From the NCBI GenBank assembly GCA_038147195.1, contig JAYQTB010000004.1:1798001-1862000 (forward strand): a stretch of DNA of 64,000 bases, read 5' to 3'. Below, piece by piece: positions 53,490 to 61,991 of the stretch. Every line of letters starts with the position of its first letter. Position 1 is the stretch's first letter. The DNA comes from Eutrophocola salsuginis. Lineage in GTDB: Bacteria; Pseudomonadota; Gammaproteobacteria; Pseudomonadales; Pseudohongiellaceae. The position numbers and the translations under genes were made by a program. Below the pieces are notes generated by a model that was given only the letters and a program-made list of their open reading frames with translations, did not search any database and was not told where the DNA came from.

Positions 53490-54614
53490 TCACTCCAGCG
53501 CTTCGGTGTACTCAAAGGCCAGTTCCTTGCACTGGTCGACGGCAAAGGGTGCATCTGCCAGCAACACGATGTCATTGCCGACATAGGTGTCCTCGAAATA
53601 CACCGGGTCCTCGGCTGAGAATTCGCGGTTCAGTTCCAATCTGCCCAGGCTGTCAGTATCGAGACTGAAGCGTTCGACCACGTGCAACTGGTTGCTGTTG
53701 GGTACGTTGCCCGCGATGCGCCCGGGCAGGAAACCGATAGTATCAACCACTAGTGTGTCGCCATCCCAGCGTCCGATGGAATACCCGCCCCGGCTCAGTT
53801 CGTAATAACCGGGGTGGCTGTCCATATTCATATGGATGGTACGCACGAGGTCGCGGCCGTATTCGATGGTGATGGTTTCGCCATTCTGGGTAATGCGATT
53901 GATCGGTCCGTCGAATACCCAGTCAAACAGTATACTGGTGATATCGCAGGCGATGCGTGGCGTTTCTTCGACAGGCTGGTTACGCAGCACTTCCTCCCGC
54001 GCCTTGCCGAGCCTGGTCAGGGTGATCGGCCTGGGGCCCCAGCCGGAGGGCTGCGCGTCGGCTGGATCCAGCGTACCCGCCATGATGCCTTCCACCATGC
54101 TTTTCGGGACCAGCCCGGCGCTGGTGCCATCTGGTTTAGTGGTAATCAGGTATTGCTCCTGTGCCCAGTCGCCGCTGATATTCGGTTCACCGCTGGACAA
54201 TCGCGCCGCACGTTCTTCCTGTGATGCGGTGTTTTCATTCAACTGCTGGTAGCGTTCAAACGCGGGCCCGTCCCCCAGGGAGATGGTTTCTACGTAACAG
54301 GATGTCGGGTCGTCGCGATGCGGGCGACCCGTGATCTCTACTGTCACCCCAGGAGGAAACATTTCCGGTGACCAGCCCGACCGGCGCAACACCGTAGCCG
54401 CGCGCATTTCGCAGCCCATCTTGCGGATGCTACCGTCGTCGAGAGTGACATCGAAATAAAGATAGGAATGAGGATTTACGAATTCGAGTTCGGTGACTGT
54501 GCCGGACAGCTCTATATTTCCGTTCATATCAAAACGACCGAATCCGTGATGCGCCATCACGGGCATTGCCGTCATTGTGATGATCGCTGCAACATAGCCG
54601 GACAAAATTCTCAT
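53490..54614 (-). CDS. DUF6152 and DTLVV-domain fusion, exported
   Basis: 374 residues from ATG 54614. A signal peptide (YVAAIITMTAMPVMA) is followed by a complete DUF6152 domain (AHHGFGRFDMNGNIELSG, FVNPHSYLYFD, MGCEMRAATVLRRSGW; about residues 18-125). Then comes the second family's domain (SGEPNISGDWAQEQYL, GRWDGDTLVVDTIGFLPGRI, VERFSLDTDSLGRLELNREF, EDPVYFEDTY). The two domains, encoded side by side as separate genes elsewhere in this window, are joined here in one chain, which strongly suggests they act together. Confidence 0.85.
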   Translation of the reverse strand: MRILSGYVAAIITMTAMPVMAHHGFGRFDMNGNIELSGTVTELEFVNPHSYLYFDVTLDDGSIRKMGCEMRAATVLRRSGWSPEMFPPGVTVEITGRPHRDDPTSCYVETISLGDGPAFERYQQLNENTASQEERAARLSSGEPNISGDWAQEQYLITTKPDGTSAGLVPKSMVEGIMAGTLDPADAQPSGWGPRPITLTRLGKAREEVLRNQPVEETPRIACDITSILFDWVFDGPINRITQNGETITIEYGRDLVRTIHMNMDSHPGYYELSRGGYSIGRWDGDTLVVDTIGFLPGRIAGNVPNSNQLHVVERFSLDTDSLGRLELNREFSAEDPVYFEDTYVGNDIVLLADAPFAVDQCKELAFEYTEALE

Positions 54615-54652
54615 ATTATCAATCCGCTCATAGTTATGGTTCGGTAATTTGT

Positions 54653-55333
54653 TCAATCTGTGGCGAAACAGTACAGCATGCCAGCGCCACCCACCTGTAC
54701 CAGGTTGGCCTGAGTGCAACCCGGCGTGCCGTGGGAGGAGTTCCAGGGCGAACCCGGATCGCTGAATGAATAACGGTCTCCATGACCCACCCAGGCCCGG
54801 CCTTCTGTACTACTCGTCCAGTTGTTGCAGGTGTAGTCATCGCCAGCCGGGAAGGCTGTGCCATCCAGTCTGGAACCAGTCAGGATGTCATGCTCCGTGA
54901 AGTCCGGGTTACCATCGATGCGCGAGGCGAACTGGTGGCCGTTTTCATCCCGCGAATGCATCCAGTTCAAATTGGAATTGTCGTAATGCAGATTTTCCAC
55001 GCTTGTGGCCATGACCACGCCCTTGGCGTTGGCCCAGGGGCCCGAACCGATCCGGTCACGTGCATTTACCGCGTTGGAACCCTGTGTGCTCAGGTAAGCA
55101 GCCCAGGTGCGGTGCCCGGCGCCAGCTTCAGTGGCCAGTGCCTGGCAATGGGCATCGGCCCCGGCCAGCCCGCCTAGGTTGCCACCGTTGCCGAGGCCTC
55201 GGCTGGTGACGAAAAAGCCCATCTCCGGGCGCTCGGCATTGGCATCCGGCTGGGCGGCATAACTTTGCCCAAGCATCCCTGTAGCATTTAAAAGTGCTGT
55301 GATCGTGAGTAATACGGCGTTTTTGATTTTCAT
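54653..55333 (-). CDS. Exported lectin-like/collagenase-endostatin-like domain protein
   Basis: 226 residues, with a signal peptide (KNAVLLTITALLNATGMLGQ). The mature part matches a family of exported proteins with FFVTSRGLGNGGNLGGLAGA then DAHCQALATEAGAG, WAAYLSTQGSNAVNARDRIG, GPWANAKG, HDILTGSRLDGT, CNNWTSSTEGRAWVGHGD and a C-terminal GCTQANLV...YCFATD. The fold resembles C-type lectin or endostatin domains with conserved cysteines; a binding rather than catalytic role is likely. It lies 38 bases upstream of the fusion gene on the same strand. Confidence 0.78.
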   Translation of the reverse strand: MKIKNAVLLTITALLNATGMLGQSYAAQPDANAERPEMGFFVTSRGLGNGGNLGGLAGADAHCQALATEAGAGHRTWAAYLSTQGSNAVNARDRIGSGPWANAKGVVMATSVENLHYDNSNLNWMHSRDENGHQFASRIDGNPDFTEHDILTGSRLDGTAFPAGDDYTCNNWTSSTEGRAWVGHGDRYSFSDPGSPWNSSHGTPGCTQANLVQVGGAGMLYCFATD

Positions 55334-55399
55334 TTTTCATCCCCGAGTTGTTCAAAGCGGACCCAATAATCTCGCATTAGCCAAACCCGCACAAGGCCA

Positions 55400-55804
55400 G
55401 GTCAGGACGCCATCACGGTTTACATTTCATGGATTTTTGCCGCCGGTTACAACATGAGCGGGCCGATGGTGATGTATATCGCAGCCGCAAGCCCTGACGT
55501 CGTAGGTCCAGCGGCCAGTTTCCATGGCGACGGCCTGGTTACGAATACCGACAACAGACTGCATCTGTTGATACTTAAAATCAAAGCCGACTTCCTGGTG
55601 GCTATCGCTTAAAACGAGGATATGTCCGATAAGGCCAAAATTACGCTGCGCGATTCATTAGAGCATGCCGGCATGAATGCGGAAATTGATGTCTATGGCG
55701 CCCAGCAGACCTGAACGGTTTCGGGTTCCACAGTCTATGAACAGGACCTGGCCGAAAAGACACGGGGTAAGCTGCTGGTCCTGCTGAAAGAGGAGACCGC
55801 CTGA
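55400..55804 (+). pseudogene. Dienelactone hydrolase remnant
   Basis: One continuous frame, interrupted only by TAA (about 55610) and TGA (about 55713), reads AAGYNMSGPMVMYIAAASPD, AASFHGDGLVTNTD, LLILKIKADFLVAIA, then LRDSLEHAGMNAEIDVYGAQ and YEQDLAEKTRGKLLVLLKEE. This is the C-terminal half of a dienelactone hydrolase. The nucleophile elbow G-Y-C-x-G has Asn in place of Cys, so it was dead even before the stops. The N-terminal half is missing. Confidence 0.75.
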
Positions 55805-55810
55805 GAGTTT

Positions 55811-56197
55811 CTAGTTACCGGCGCTGGCCCAGAGGGTTTCCCCGGTTTCGGTGCGGGTAACGGATGACGCGTTGGCGGTGTTGGAACCGTCCCGCGAACC
55901 GTAACCGGTAATCGTCAACACATCGCCCGACTTTACCGTCTGCGGCGTCATGCCGCTGCGCACCAGCGTGTTCACGCCCAGCATCTCCACGGCCCATCGC
56001 ACCACCTTGCCCTGCTCGTCCTCCACAGTGAGATGCAACCAGGCATGGGGATTGGTCCACTCGACCTCGGTGATGGCACCGGTGATTTTTACCGGCCGAC
56101 CAACATCGAATTCCGCTGAAAAAGAATGATGAGACCAGGCGCTGAATGAAACCAGCATGGTCACCATGGCAAGTATTACCGAAAAGACTGTTCGCAT
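55811..56197 (-). CDS. DUF6152 family exported protein
   Basis: 128 residues from ATG 56197, preceded by GGGGAAG. Signal peptide (FSVILAMVTMLVSFSAWS), then HHSFSAEFDVGRPVKITGAI, VEWTNPHAWLHLTVEDEQG, WAVEMLGVNTLVRSGM and GYGSRDGSNTANAS. The pattern is closest to the copy at 51245. It is divergent from the next DTLVV-family gene, 143 bases away, so the usual pair is arranged back to back here. Confidence 0.9.
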   Translation of the reverse strand: MRTVFSVILAMVTMLVSFSAWSHHSFSAEFDVGRPVKITGAITEVEWTNPHAWLHLTVEDEQGKVVRWAVEMLGVNTLVRSGMTPQTVKSGDVLTITGYGSRDGSNTANASSVTRTETGETLWASAGN

Positions 56198-56339
56198 CTG
56201 ACTTCCCCCAGTGTTGGCTTTTATGCTCGAATGTACCAAGCCGGAGAGTATGATATACACTATGCGCTCGCAGGCAAAACAAGATCAATAAATAGGTGGC
56301 CTGCGGACAAAGCCGATCCGGATCGTCCAAGGGGGAATC

Positions 56340-57419
56340 ATGCACCGCGTTTCGATTTTTTGCACGCTGCTGCTCATGGCAGCGCCATCAATTGCCCAGT
56401 GGTTCGACTGGGAGACCCCTGGGATCCCACGCACGCCTGAAGGCCGCGTGGACATGAGTGCCCCGGTGCCGCGCACCCAGGGCGGCCACCCCGATTTCAC
56501 CGGCAACTGGGTACCCACCGATGCCCGCGGCACCCTCTTCGACTTGGAAAATTACCAGGGCTGGGCCCTGGAAGTGATGGCAGAACAGGAACGCACTTTC
56601 TACGTCAACGACCCGCGCTTCAACTGTCTGCCAGACGGCCCATCCTCCTACCTGGCTGGACCCTCCGTCGGGGGCTCTAGGCAGATCGTGCAGACCCCGA
56701 CCTACATCGCCGTCCTAAATCCCGACATGACCTACCGCCAAATTCACATGGACGGACGCCCCCCGGTGGACGAAGCCATTCTGCCGTCGTGGCTGGGTTA
56801 CTCCGCGGCTCACTGGGAGGGCGACACCCTAGTAGTGGAAAGCGCCGGCTACAACGACAAGACGTGGCTCACCCGCGAAGGGTTGCCGCACACCGACCAG
56901 CTGCGCATCACCGAGCGCTACCGGCGCCTGGATTTCGGCCGCGCTGAACTGGAGATTTCCTATGAGGACCCGGGGATGTTGCTGCGCCCAGTCCAGGTCA
57001 CCGTCGACCTCGGTTTCCGTGACAGCAACCACACGCTGGAAGTCGTCTGCAACGAATCGGAAACTGCCCAGCGCCATTACACAGGCGAGATCACCCAGGC
57101 CGAGCAAAAAGTCGTCGAAGTGCCCGAGTCCGTGCTAGCCACATACGTGGGTACCTACCAGGGCGTCTGGCTAGGCAATCGCATCACAGCCGAAGTAACA
57201 CTTGAGAACGGCCAACTGTACCTGACCCGCACACCACGCTATTCCGATACCGGGGGTAATACCGATTCGGCAACCTCCCTGCTGGTGCCGCAAGCCGATA
57301 ACGCCTTCGACAGTAGCTTCGGCCTGGGCTGGGTATTCAACAAAGACGCCAACGGCGAGATCGAATCCGTGTCAGAGGTTCACGTCTCCGGCGCCTGGGC
57401 TTTCCGCAAAGTTCAGTAA
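56340..57419 (+). CDS. Exported protein of the DTLVVE-signature family, with C-terminal extension
   Basis: 359 residues, with a signal peptide (IFCTLLLMAAPSIAQ). Family elements: GGHPDFTGNWVPTDARGTLF, CLPDGPSSYLAGPSVGGSRQ, SAAHWEGDTLVVESAGYNDK, LRITERYRRLDFGRAELEIS and YEDPGMLLRPVQVTV. It has an extra C-terminal beta domain of about 110 residues (VLATYVGTYQGVWLGNRITA, GQLYLTRTPRYSDTGG), the pattern of DUF3471-like modules found at the ends of beta-lactamase-related proteins. It is followed after 12 bases by the FAD monooxygenase gene. Confidence 0.8.
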   Translation: MHRVSIFCTLLLMAAPSIAQWFDWETPGIPRTPEGRVDMSAPVPRTQGGHPDFTGNWVPTDARGTLFDLENYQGWALEVMAEQERTFYVNDPRFNCLPDGPSSYLAGPSVGGSRQIVQTPTYIAVLNPDMTYRQIHMDGRPPVDEAILPSWLGYSAAHWEGDTLVVESAGYNDKTWLTREGLPHTDQLRITERYRRLDFGRAELEISYEDPGMLLRPVQVTVDLGFRDSNHTLEVVCNESETAQRHYTGEITQAEQKVVEVPESVLATYVGTYQGVWLGNRITAEVTLENGQLYLTRTPRYSDTGGNTDSATSLLVPQADNAFDSSFGLGWVFNKDANGEIESVSEVHVSGAWAFRKVQ

Positions 57420-57431
57420 GCGGGATACGTT

Positions 57432-58721
57432 ATGCAGCGTCCCGTTCTCATTGCCGGCGGCGGTATCGGTGGCCTTAGCCTTTCCCTGACACTTCACGCC
57501 ATCGGCGTACCCTGCATCGTTCTTGAATCCGTTTCCGAACTGAAACCACTGGGTGTGGGGATCAACCTGCAACCCAATGCCGTGCGGGAACTTTACGAAC
57601 TCGGCTTTGGTAATGAGCAACTTGATCGCATCGGTATCCAGACCCGCGAATGGGCGCTAGTCGGCCTCAACGGCAAGGATGTGTATTCGGAGCCGCGCGG
57701 CCTGCTCGCAGGCTACAAGTGGCCGCAATATTCGGTGCATCGCGGCAAACTGCAAATGATGCTGTATCACGCCGCCATAAAGCGGCTTGGCACTAACGCT
57801 ATTAGGACCGGTCAGCGTGTTATGGGTTATCGTAATACCGATGATGGCGTCGAGGTGCAAGTCAAGTCGCGCGCGGGTGGACTTACCGAACTCACAGGCT
57901 CAATGCTGGTCGCTGCCGAGGGCTTGCATTCGGCGGTACGCTCTCAGATGTATCCCGACCAGCCGCCGATCCAGTGGGGCGGCGCCATCATGTGGCGCGG
58001 CGTGACGAAGGGCAAACCCATCCGCACCGGCGCCTCCTTCGTCGGGTTCGGCACGCATCACCATCGGGTAGTTTTCTACCCGATATCCCAGCCCGATCCG
58101 GATACCCGCCTCGCCGACATCAACTGGATTGCCGAGATCACCGTCGATAACACCGGCGGCTGGCAACATGGTGATTGGAACAAGAAGGTGAAGCACACTG
58201 AGTTCATGCATCACTTCGAGGACTGGCAACACGACTGGATCGATGTCCCGGCGATGCTGCTGGGCGCCGCGGAAGTTTACGAATACCCCATGATCGACCG
58301 CGACCCCATTCCCACCTGGGTGGATGGCAACGTGGCCCTGCTGGGAGATGCGGCTCACGTCATGTATCCAACCGGCTCCAATGGCGCCTCGCAGGCCATC
58401 ATGGACGCGCGCGTGCTCGGTGCCTGCATGGTCCAACACGGCGTCACCGCTAAGGCGTTGAAGGCATATGACGACAGGCTCTGCAAGGACATCGGCGCAG
58501 TAATCCTCCGTAATCGAGGCGCCGGGCCCTTCGGCTTGCTGAACCTGCTGGACGACCGCTGCGGCGGTATCTTCGACGACATCGATGCCGTCATTCCCAA
58601 GAAGGAACGCAACGAATTCATGCAGGTGTATAAAAATGCGGCGGGCTTTGCGATCGAGAACTTGAACAACGCGCCGTCTACCATAGCGCCCGACGCAAAG
58701 GTTCATTCAACTACAGCTTAA
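57432..58721 (+). CDS. FAD-dependent monooxygenase (PhzS-like)
   Basis: 429 residues. Dinucleotide-binding GGGIGGLSLSL at the N-terminus, then VLESVSELKPLGVGINLQPN, the PQYSVHRGKLQMML segment and the FAD-binding GDAAHVMYPTGSNGASQAIM motif (about residue 304) place it with class A flavin monooxygenases nearest the phenazine hydroxylase PhzS. These insert one oxygen atom into aromatic or related compounds using NAD(P)H. No signal peptide. The substrate is unknown. Its stop overlaps the convergent zinc-finger gene by four bases. Confidence 0.9.
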   Translation: MQRPVLIAGGGIGGLSLSLTLHAIGVPCIVLESVSELKPLGVGINLQPNAVRELYELGFGNEQLDRIGIQTREWALVGLNGKDVYSEPRGLLAGYKWPQYSVHRGKLQMMLYHAAIKRLGTNAIRTGQRVMGYRNTDDGVEVQVKSRAGGLTELTGSMLVAAEGLHSAVRSQMYPDQPPIQWGGAIMWRGVTKGKPIRTGASFVGFGTHHHRVVFYPISQPDPDTRLADINWIAEITVDNTGGWQHGDWNKKVKHTEFMHHFEDWQHDWIDVPAMLLGAAEVYEYPMIDRDPIPTWVDGNVALLGDAAHVMYPTGSNGASQAIMDARVLGACMVQHGVTAKALKAYDDRLCKDIGAVILRNRGAGPFGLLNLLDDRCGGIFDDIDAVIPKKERNEFMQVYKNAAGFAIENLNNAPSTIAPDAKVHSTTA

Positions 58722-58984
58722 CGCAGCTGACTGTCCTTGCTACCGCGACGATTGATGATGGAGGTAAAGGCATCATCCGCGTCATGAACGGACTGGCATG
58801 TCACGCACAGGCGCACGCCGGGCACGGCAAGGCGCCGAGCTTCCGGAATCTTCGCTTCGCATTCCTCGCACCTTTTTAGGCTCTCGCCTTTGGCAAGAGA
58901 GCTGCGCGCGCGCTCCACCGCATCCTCGATGCTCGCATCGATCTGATCCTGTACGGCCCCGTCGCGGGACCAGCCACCGGCCAT
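58718..58984 (-). CDS. DksA/TraR-type C4 zinc-finger protein
   Basis: 88 residues. An N-terminal helix is followed by CEECEAKIPEARRLAVPGVR then LCVTC, the four-cysteine zinc finger of the DksA/TraR family in the short YbiI-like form. Such proteins can bind the secondary channel of RNA polymerase; the short forms have poorly known roles. AGGAGG-like GAGGCAGG lies upstream of the ATG. It lies beyond the katG terminator and is separately expressed. Confidence 0.9.
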   Translation of the reverse strand: MAGGWSRDGAVQDQIDASIEDAVERARSSLAKGESLKRCEECEAKIPEARRLAVPGVRLCVTCQSVHDADDAFTSIINRRGSKDSQLR

Positions 58985-59046
58985 GGCCTGCCTCCTTTAA
59001 AATACCTGACTATTGTATGCAGTGTACCGGTATCGCGAAAAGCCAT

Positions 59047-59080
59047 AAAAAAACGGCGGCATTTTCATGCCGCCGTTTTT
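59047..59080 (-). terminator. Rho-independent terminator of katG
   Basis: A perfect 10-bp stem, ACGGCGGCAT (59053-59062) with ATGCCGCCGT (59067-59076), loop TTTC, flanked by A and T tracts on either side. It can stop transcription from either direction. Confidence 0.93.
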
Positions 59081-59129
59081 CGTGAGTAACGGGTACTGCT
59101 TAACCCGCTTCCTACTCATACACTTGCAA

Positions 59130-61331
59130 TCATGACTTGATGTCGAAACGGTCAAGCTGCATGACCTTGGTCCAGGCCTTGACGAAGTCCTCGACGAACT
59201 TCTCCTGGGCATCATCCTGCGCGTACAGTTCGGCGATTACCCTCAGCTCCGAGTTGGAGCCGAAGATCAGGTCGACCGGGGTGCCAGTCCAGACCAGTTC
59301 GCCGGTATCACGGCTGCGGCCCTCGTAGATGCCTTCCATACTGGACGGTGTCCAGGCAACGGACATATCCACCAGGTTCACGAAGAAGTCGTTGTTCAGG
59401 ACTCCCGGGGTATCGGTAAACACGCCATGGGAAGAACCATCAGCGTTGGCGCCGAGGACGCGCATACCGCCAATCAGTGCAGTCATTTCCGGTACTGTCA
59501 ACTCGAGCATGTCGGCTTTGTCCACCAGGGCGACGGCCGGGGACAGTCTGCTGTCCGCGCTGAAGTAATTGCGGAAACCGTCAGCCTTGGGCTCGAGTAC
59601 GGCGAAGCCATCGACGTCAGTAAGCTCTTGCGTGGTGTCGGCACGACCCGGCACGAAAGGCACATCCACATCGTAGCCGGCATCTGCGGCCGCCTTTTCT
59701 ATGGCTGCCGCACCACCTAGCACGATCATGTCGGCCATGGAAATCTTGCGGCGGCTGCGCTCGTTGAAGTCTGTCTGCATACCTTCAAGCACGCCAAGCA
59801 CTTCAGTTAGCTCGGCTGGGTTGTTGGCTTCCCAGTCCTTCATCGGGGCCAGACGGATGCGTGCACCATTGGCGCCACCGCGCATATCGGTGCCACGGTA
59901 GGTGGATGCAGACGCCCACGCGGTGCTCACCAGCTGCTGCACGGTCAGGCCGGAAGCCAGGATGTCACTCTTCAAACGTGAGATGTCACGTGCGTTGACC
60001 AGTGGGTATTCCACCGCAGGGATCGGATCCTGCCAGATGAACTCTTCACCCGGCACGAGGTTGCCCAGGTAGCGCGAAGTCGGACCGAGGTCGCGGTGAG
60101 TCAGCTTGAACCAGGCCTTGGCGAATGCATCCTCGAATTCCGCAGGGTTGTTCAGCCAGCGGGTGGTGATTTCACGGAAGGCCGGGTCTTCTTTCAGGGC
60201 CAGGTCAGTTGTGAACATCATCGGCGCATGGCGCACGTTGGGATCATGGGCGTCAGGCACCATGTTGGCACCGCCGTTGTTGACCGGTTTCCACTGGATG
60301 GCACCGGACGGGCTGCGGGTCTGTTCCCAATCGAAGTTGTACAGGTTCTGCAGGTAGTTATGCGTCCATTGCGCAGGGCTCACAGTCCAGGCGCCTTCCA
60401 GGCCGCTGGTGACAGTATCTCCAGCCTTGCCGGTACCGCAGCTGCTGGTCCAGCCCATGCCCTGCTCTTCAATAGCAGCGGCTTCGGGCTCCGGGCCGAC
60501 ACACTCGGAGGCGGGACGGGCACCGTGGGCCTTTCCGAAAGTGTGACCACCGGCGATCAGCGCCAGGGTTTCCTCGTCAGTCATGGCCATGTTGCCGAAG
60601 GTCTGGCGAATGCGCTGAGCGGATGCCAACGGATCTGGATTGCCGCCCGGGCCTTCCGGGTTCACATAGATCAAGCCCATCTGCACGGCACCTAAGGGGC
60701 GCTGAAGCTGGCTCCCTTCAAAACGTGCTGATGCCAGCCATTCTCCTTCAGGACCCCAATTCACGATTTCCGGTTCCCATTCATCGACACGCCCGCCGGC
60801 GAAGCCCAGGGTTTCAAAACCCATGTCTTCCATGGCGACGGTACCGGCCAGGATGATCAGGTCAGCCCAGGAAATGTTGTTACCGTATTTCTGCTTGATC
60901 GGCAGGAGCAGGCGGCGGGCCTTGTCTAGGTTGGCGTTGTCGGGCCAGCTGTTCAGCGGCGCGAAACGCTGCATGCCGCCATCGGAGCCACCGCGGCCGT
61001 CCATCACACGATAGGTGCCGGCAGCGTGCCAGGCCATCCGGATAAAGAACGGGCCATAGTGACCGTAGTCAGCCGGCCACCAGTCCTGGGAGGTGGTCAT
61101 CACCTCGACCAAGTCGGCTTTGAGGGCACCCATGTCGAGTTGGGCAAATGCCTCGGCATAGTCGAAATCGGCACCCAGGGGGTTGGATTCAATGGAATGC
61201 TGGCGCAGCGGCTCGAGGTCGAGCGCATTAGGCCACCAGTACTCGTTGTCGGGCATTGTAGTCTGCGCGGTCACGGCGGCGGATACGCCAAGCGCCAGGG
61301 CAGTCAGCAATGAAGCTGTTTTCTTAAACAT
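59130..61331 (-). CDS. katG: Catalase-peroxidase, exported form
   Basis: 733 residues. Bifunctional haem enzyme that removes hydrogen peroxide. The distal-side Arg-Trp-His is in FIRMAWHAAGTYR, the covalent Trp-Tyr-Met adduct is expected from that Trp, Tyr in GLIYVNPEGPGG and Met in FGNMAMTDEE, and the proximal His is in LIAGGHTFGKAHGA. The N-terminus (KKTASLLTALALGVSAAVTA) is a Sec signal peptide, so it acts in the periplasm; most KatG proteins are cytoplasmic. It is a single gene with its own terminator. Confidence 0.96.
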   Translation of the reverse strand: MFKKTASLLTALALGVSAAVTAQTTMPDNEYWWPNALDLEPLRQHSIESNPLGADFDYAEAFAQLDMGALKADLVEVMTTSQDWWPADYGHYGPFFIRMAWHAAGTYRVMDGRGGSDGGMQRFAPLNSWPDNANLDKARRLLLPIKQKYGNNISWADLIILAGTVAMEDMGFETLGFAGGRVDEWEPEIVNWGPEGEWLASARFEGSQLQRPLGAVQMGLIYVNPEGPGGNPDPLASAQRIRQTFGNMAMTDEETLALIAGGHTFGKAHGARPASECVGPEPEAAAIEEQGMGWTSSCGTGKAGDTVTSGLEGAWTVSPAQWTHNYLQNLYNFDWEQTRSPSGAIQWKPVNNGGANMVPDAHDPNVRHAPMMFTTDLALKEDPAFREITTRWLNNPAEFEDAFAKAWFKLTHRDLGPTSRYLGNLVPGEEFIWQDPIPAVEYPLVNARDISRLKSDILASGLTVQQLVSTAWASASTYRGTDMRGGANGARIRLAPMKDWEANNPAELTEVLGVLEGMQTDFNERSRRKISMADMIVLGGAAAIEKAAADAGYDVDVPFVPGRADTTQELTDVDGFAVLEPKADGFRNYFSADSRLSPAVALVDKADMLELTVPEMTALIGGMRVLGANADGSSHGVFTDTPGVLNNDFFVNLVDMSVAWTPSSMEGIYEGRSRDTGELVWTGTPVDLIFGSNSELRVIAELYAQDDAQEKFVEDFVKAWTKVMQLDRFDIKS

Positions 61332-61575
61332 AGGATAGGCTTCCTCTTATTGTGAATCCACAAAGTACTAAAACCGCCTCGCCTGAAAAAATTGAAATTC
61401 CCTATCGGGTCGATAGGTAAAACAGTTGGCCTTCTAGGCCAGTGAATTCGTGGGTTCCGATTGATCAGACCTGTGATTACTTTACTTTTTCCGTACTGCA
61501 ATAGTAGGCTCTTCAACCACCGGCATGGGGAAATCGACGCGGCCGGCAATAACAATGACATTCAGGGGATCCCAC

Positions 61576-61968
61576 ATGAAACCACGCGTATTGCGAACCA
61601 TGCTCGCCAGTGCCGCATTGCTACACGGTGCTACTGCACTCGCACATCATTCACTTTCCGGTGTTTATGACATTCGCAAGGAAGGCCAGCTCACTGGCGT
61701 TCTGACCAAGATCGCCTTCACCAACCCGCATGGTGCATTCCATGTCATGGTAACCAACATAGACGGCACCGAAATCGAATGGATCCTTACCACGGGTTCC
61801 GCCAATACCCTGGCGAACCAAGGCTTCGGTGACGGCGGCTCCAACTACGTCAGTGCCGGTGATACCGTCACAGCCGCTTATTTTCCTGCCCGCAGCGGCA
61901 AACCGATCGGCTTCGTCCGTTCCATAACGCTGCCAGGCGATCGCCAAGTGGAATTCACACCCGAATAA
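61576..61968 (+). CDS. DUF6152 family exported protein
   Basis: 130 residues from ATG 61576, preceded by GGGG at a short distance. Signal (LRTMLASAALLHGATALA), then HHSLSGVYDIRKEGQLTGVL, IAFTNPHGAFHVMVTNIDGT, EWILTTGSANTLANQGFGDG and a C-terminal FARSGKPIG-like PARSGKPIGFVRSI. More diverged than the other copies: the RDG turn reads RSG. Paired with the 569-residue gene 23 bases downstream. Confidence 0.88.
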   Translation: MKPRVLRTMLASAALLHGATALAHHSLSGVYDIRKEGQLTGVLTKIAFTNPHGAFHVMVTNIDGTEIEWILTTGSANTLANQGFGDGGSNYVSAGDTVTAAYFPARSGKPIGFVRSITLPGDRQVEFTPE

Positions 61969-61991
61969 ACTCGTGGGCAGAGGGGGCAACT

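Noticed and set aside
57900..58706. Leftward 268-codon frame inside the monooxygenase gene
   Set aside because: Antisense shadow of a high-GC gene with clear FAD motifs on the plus strand.
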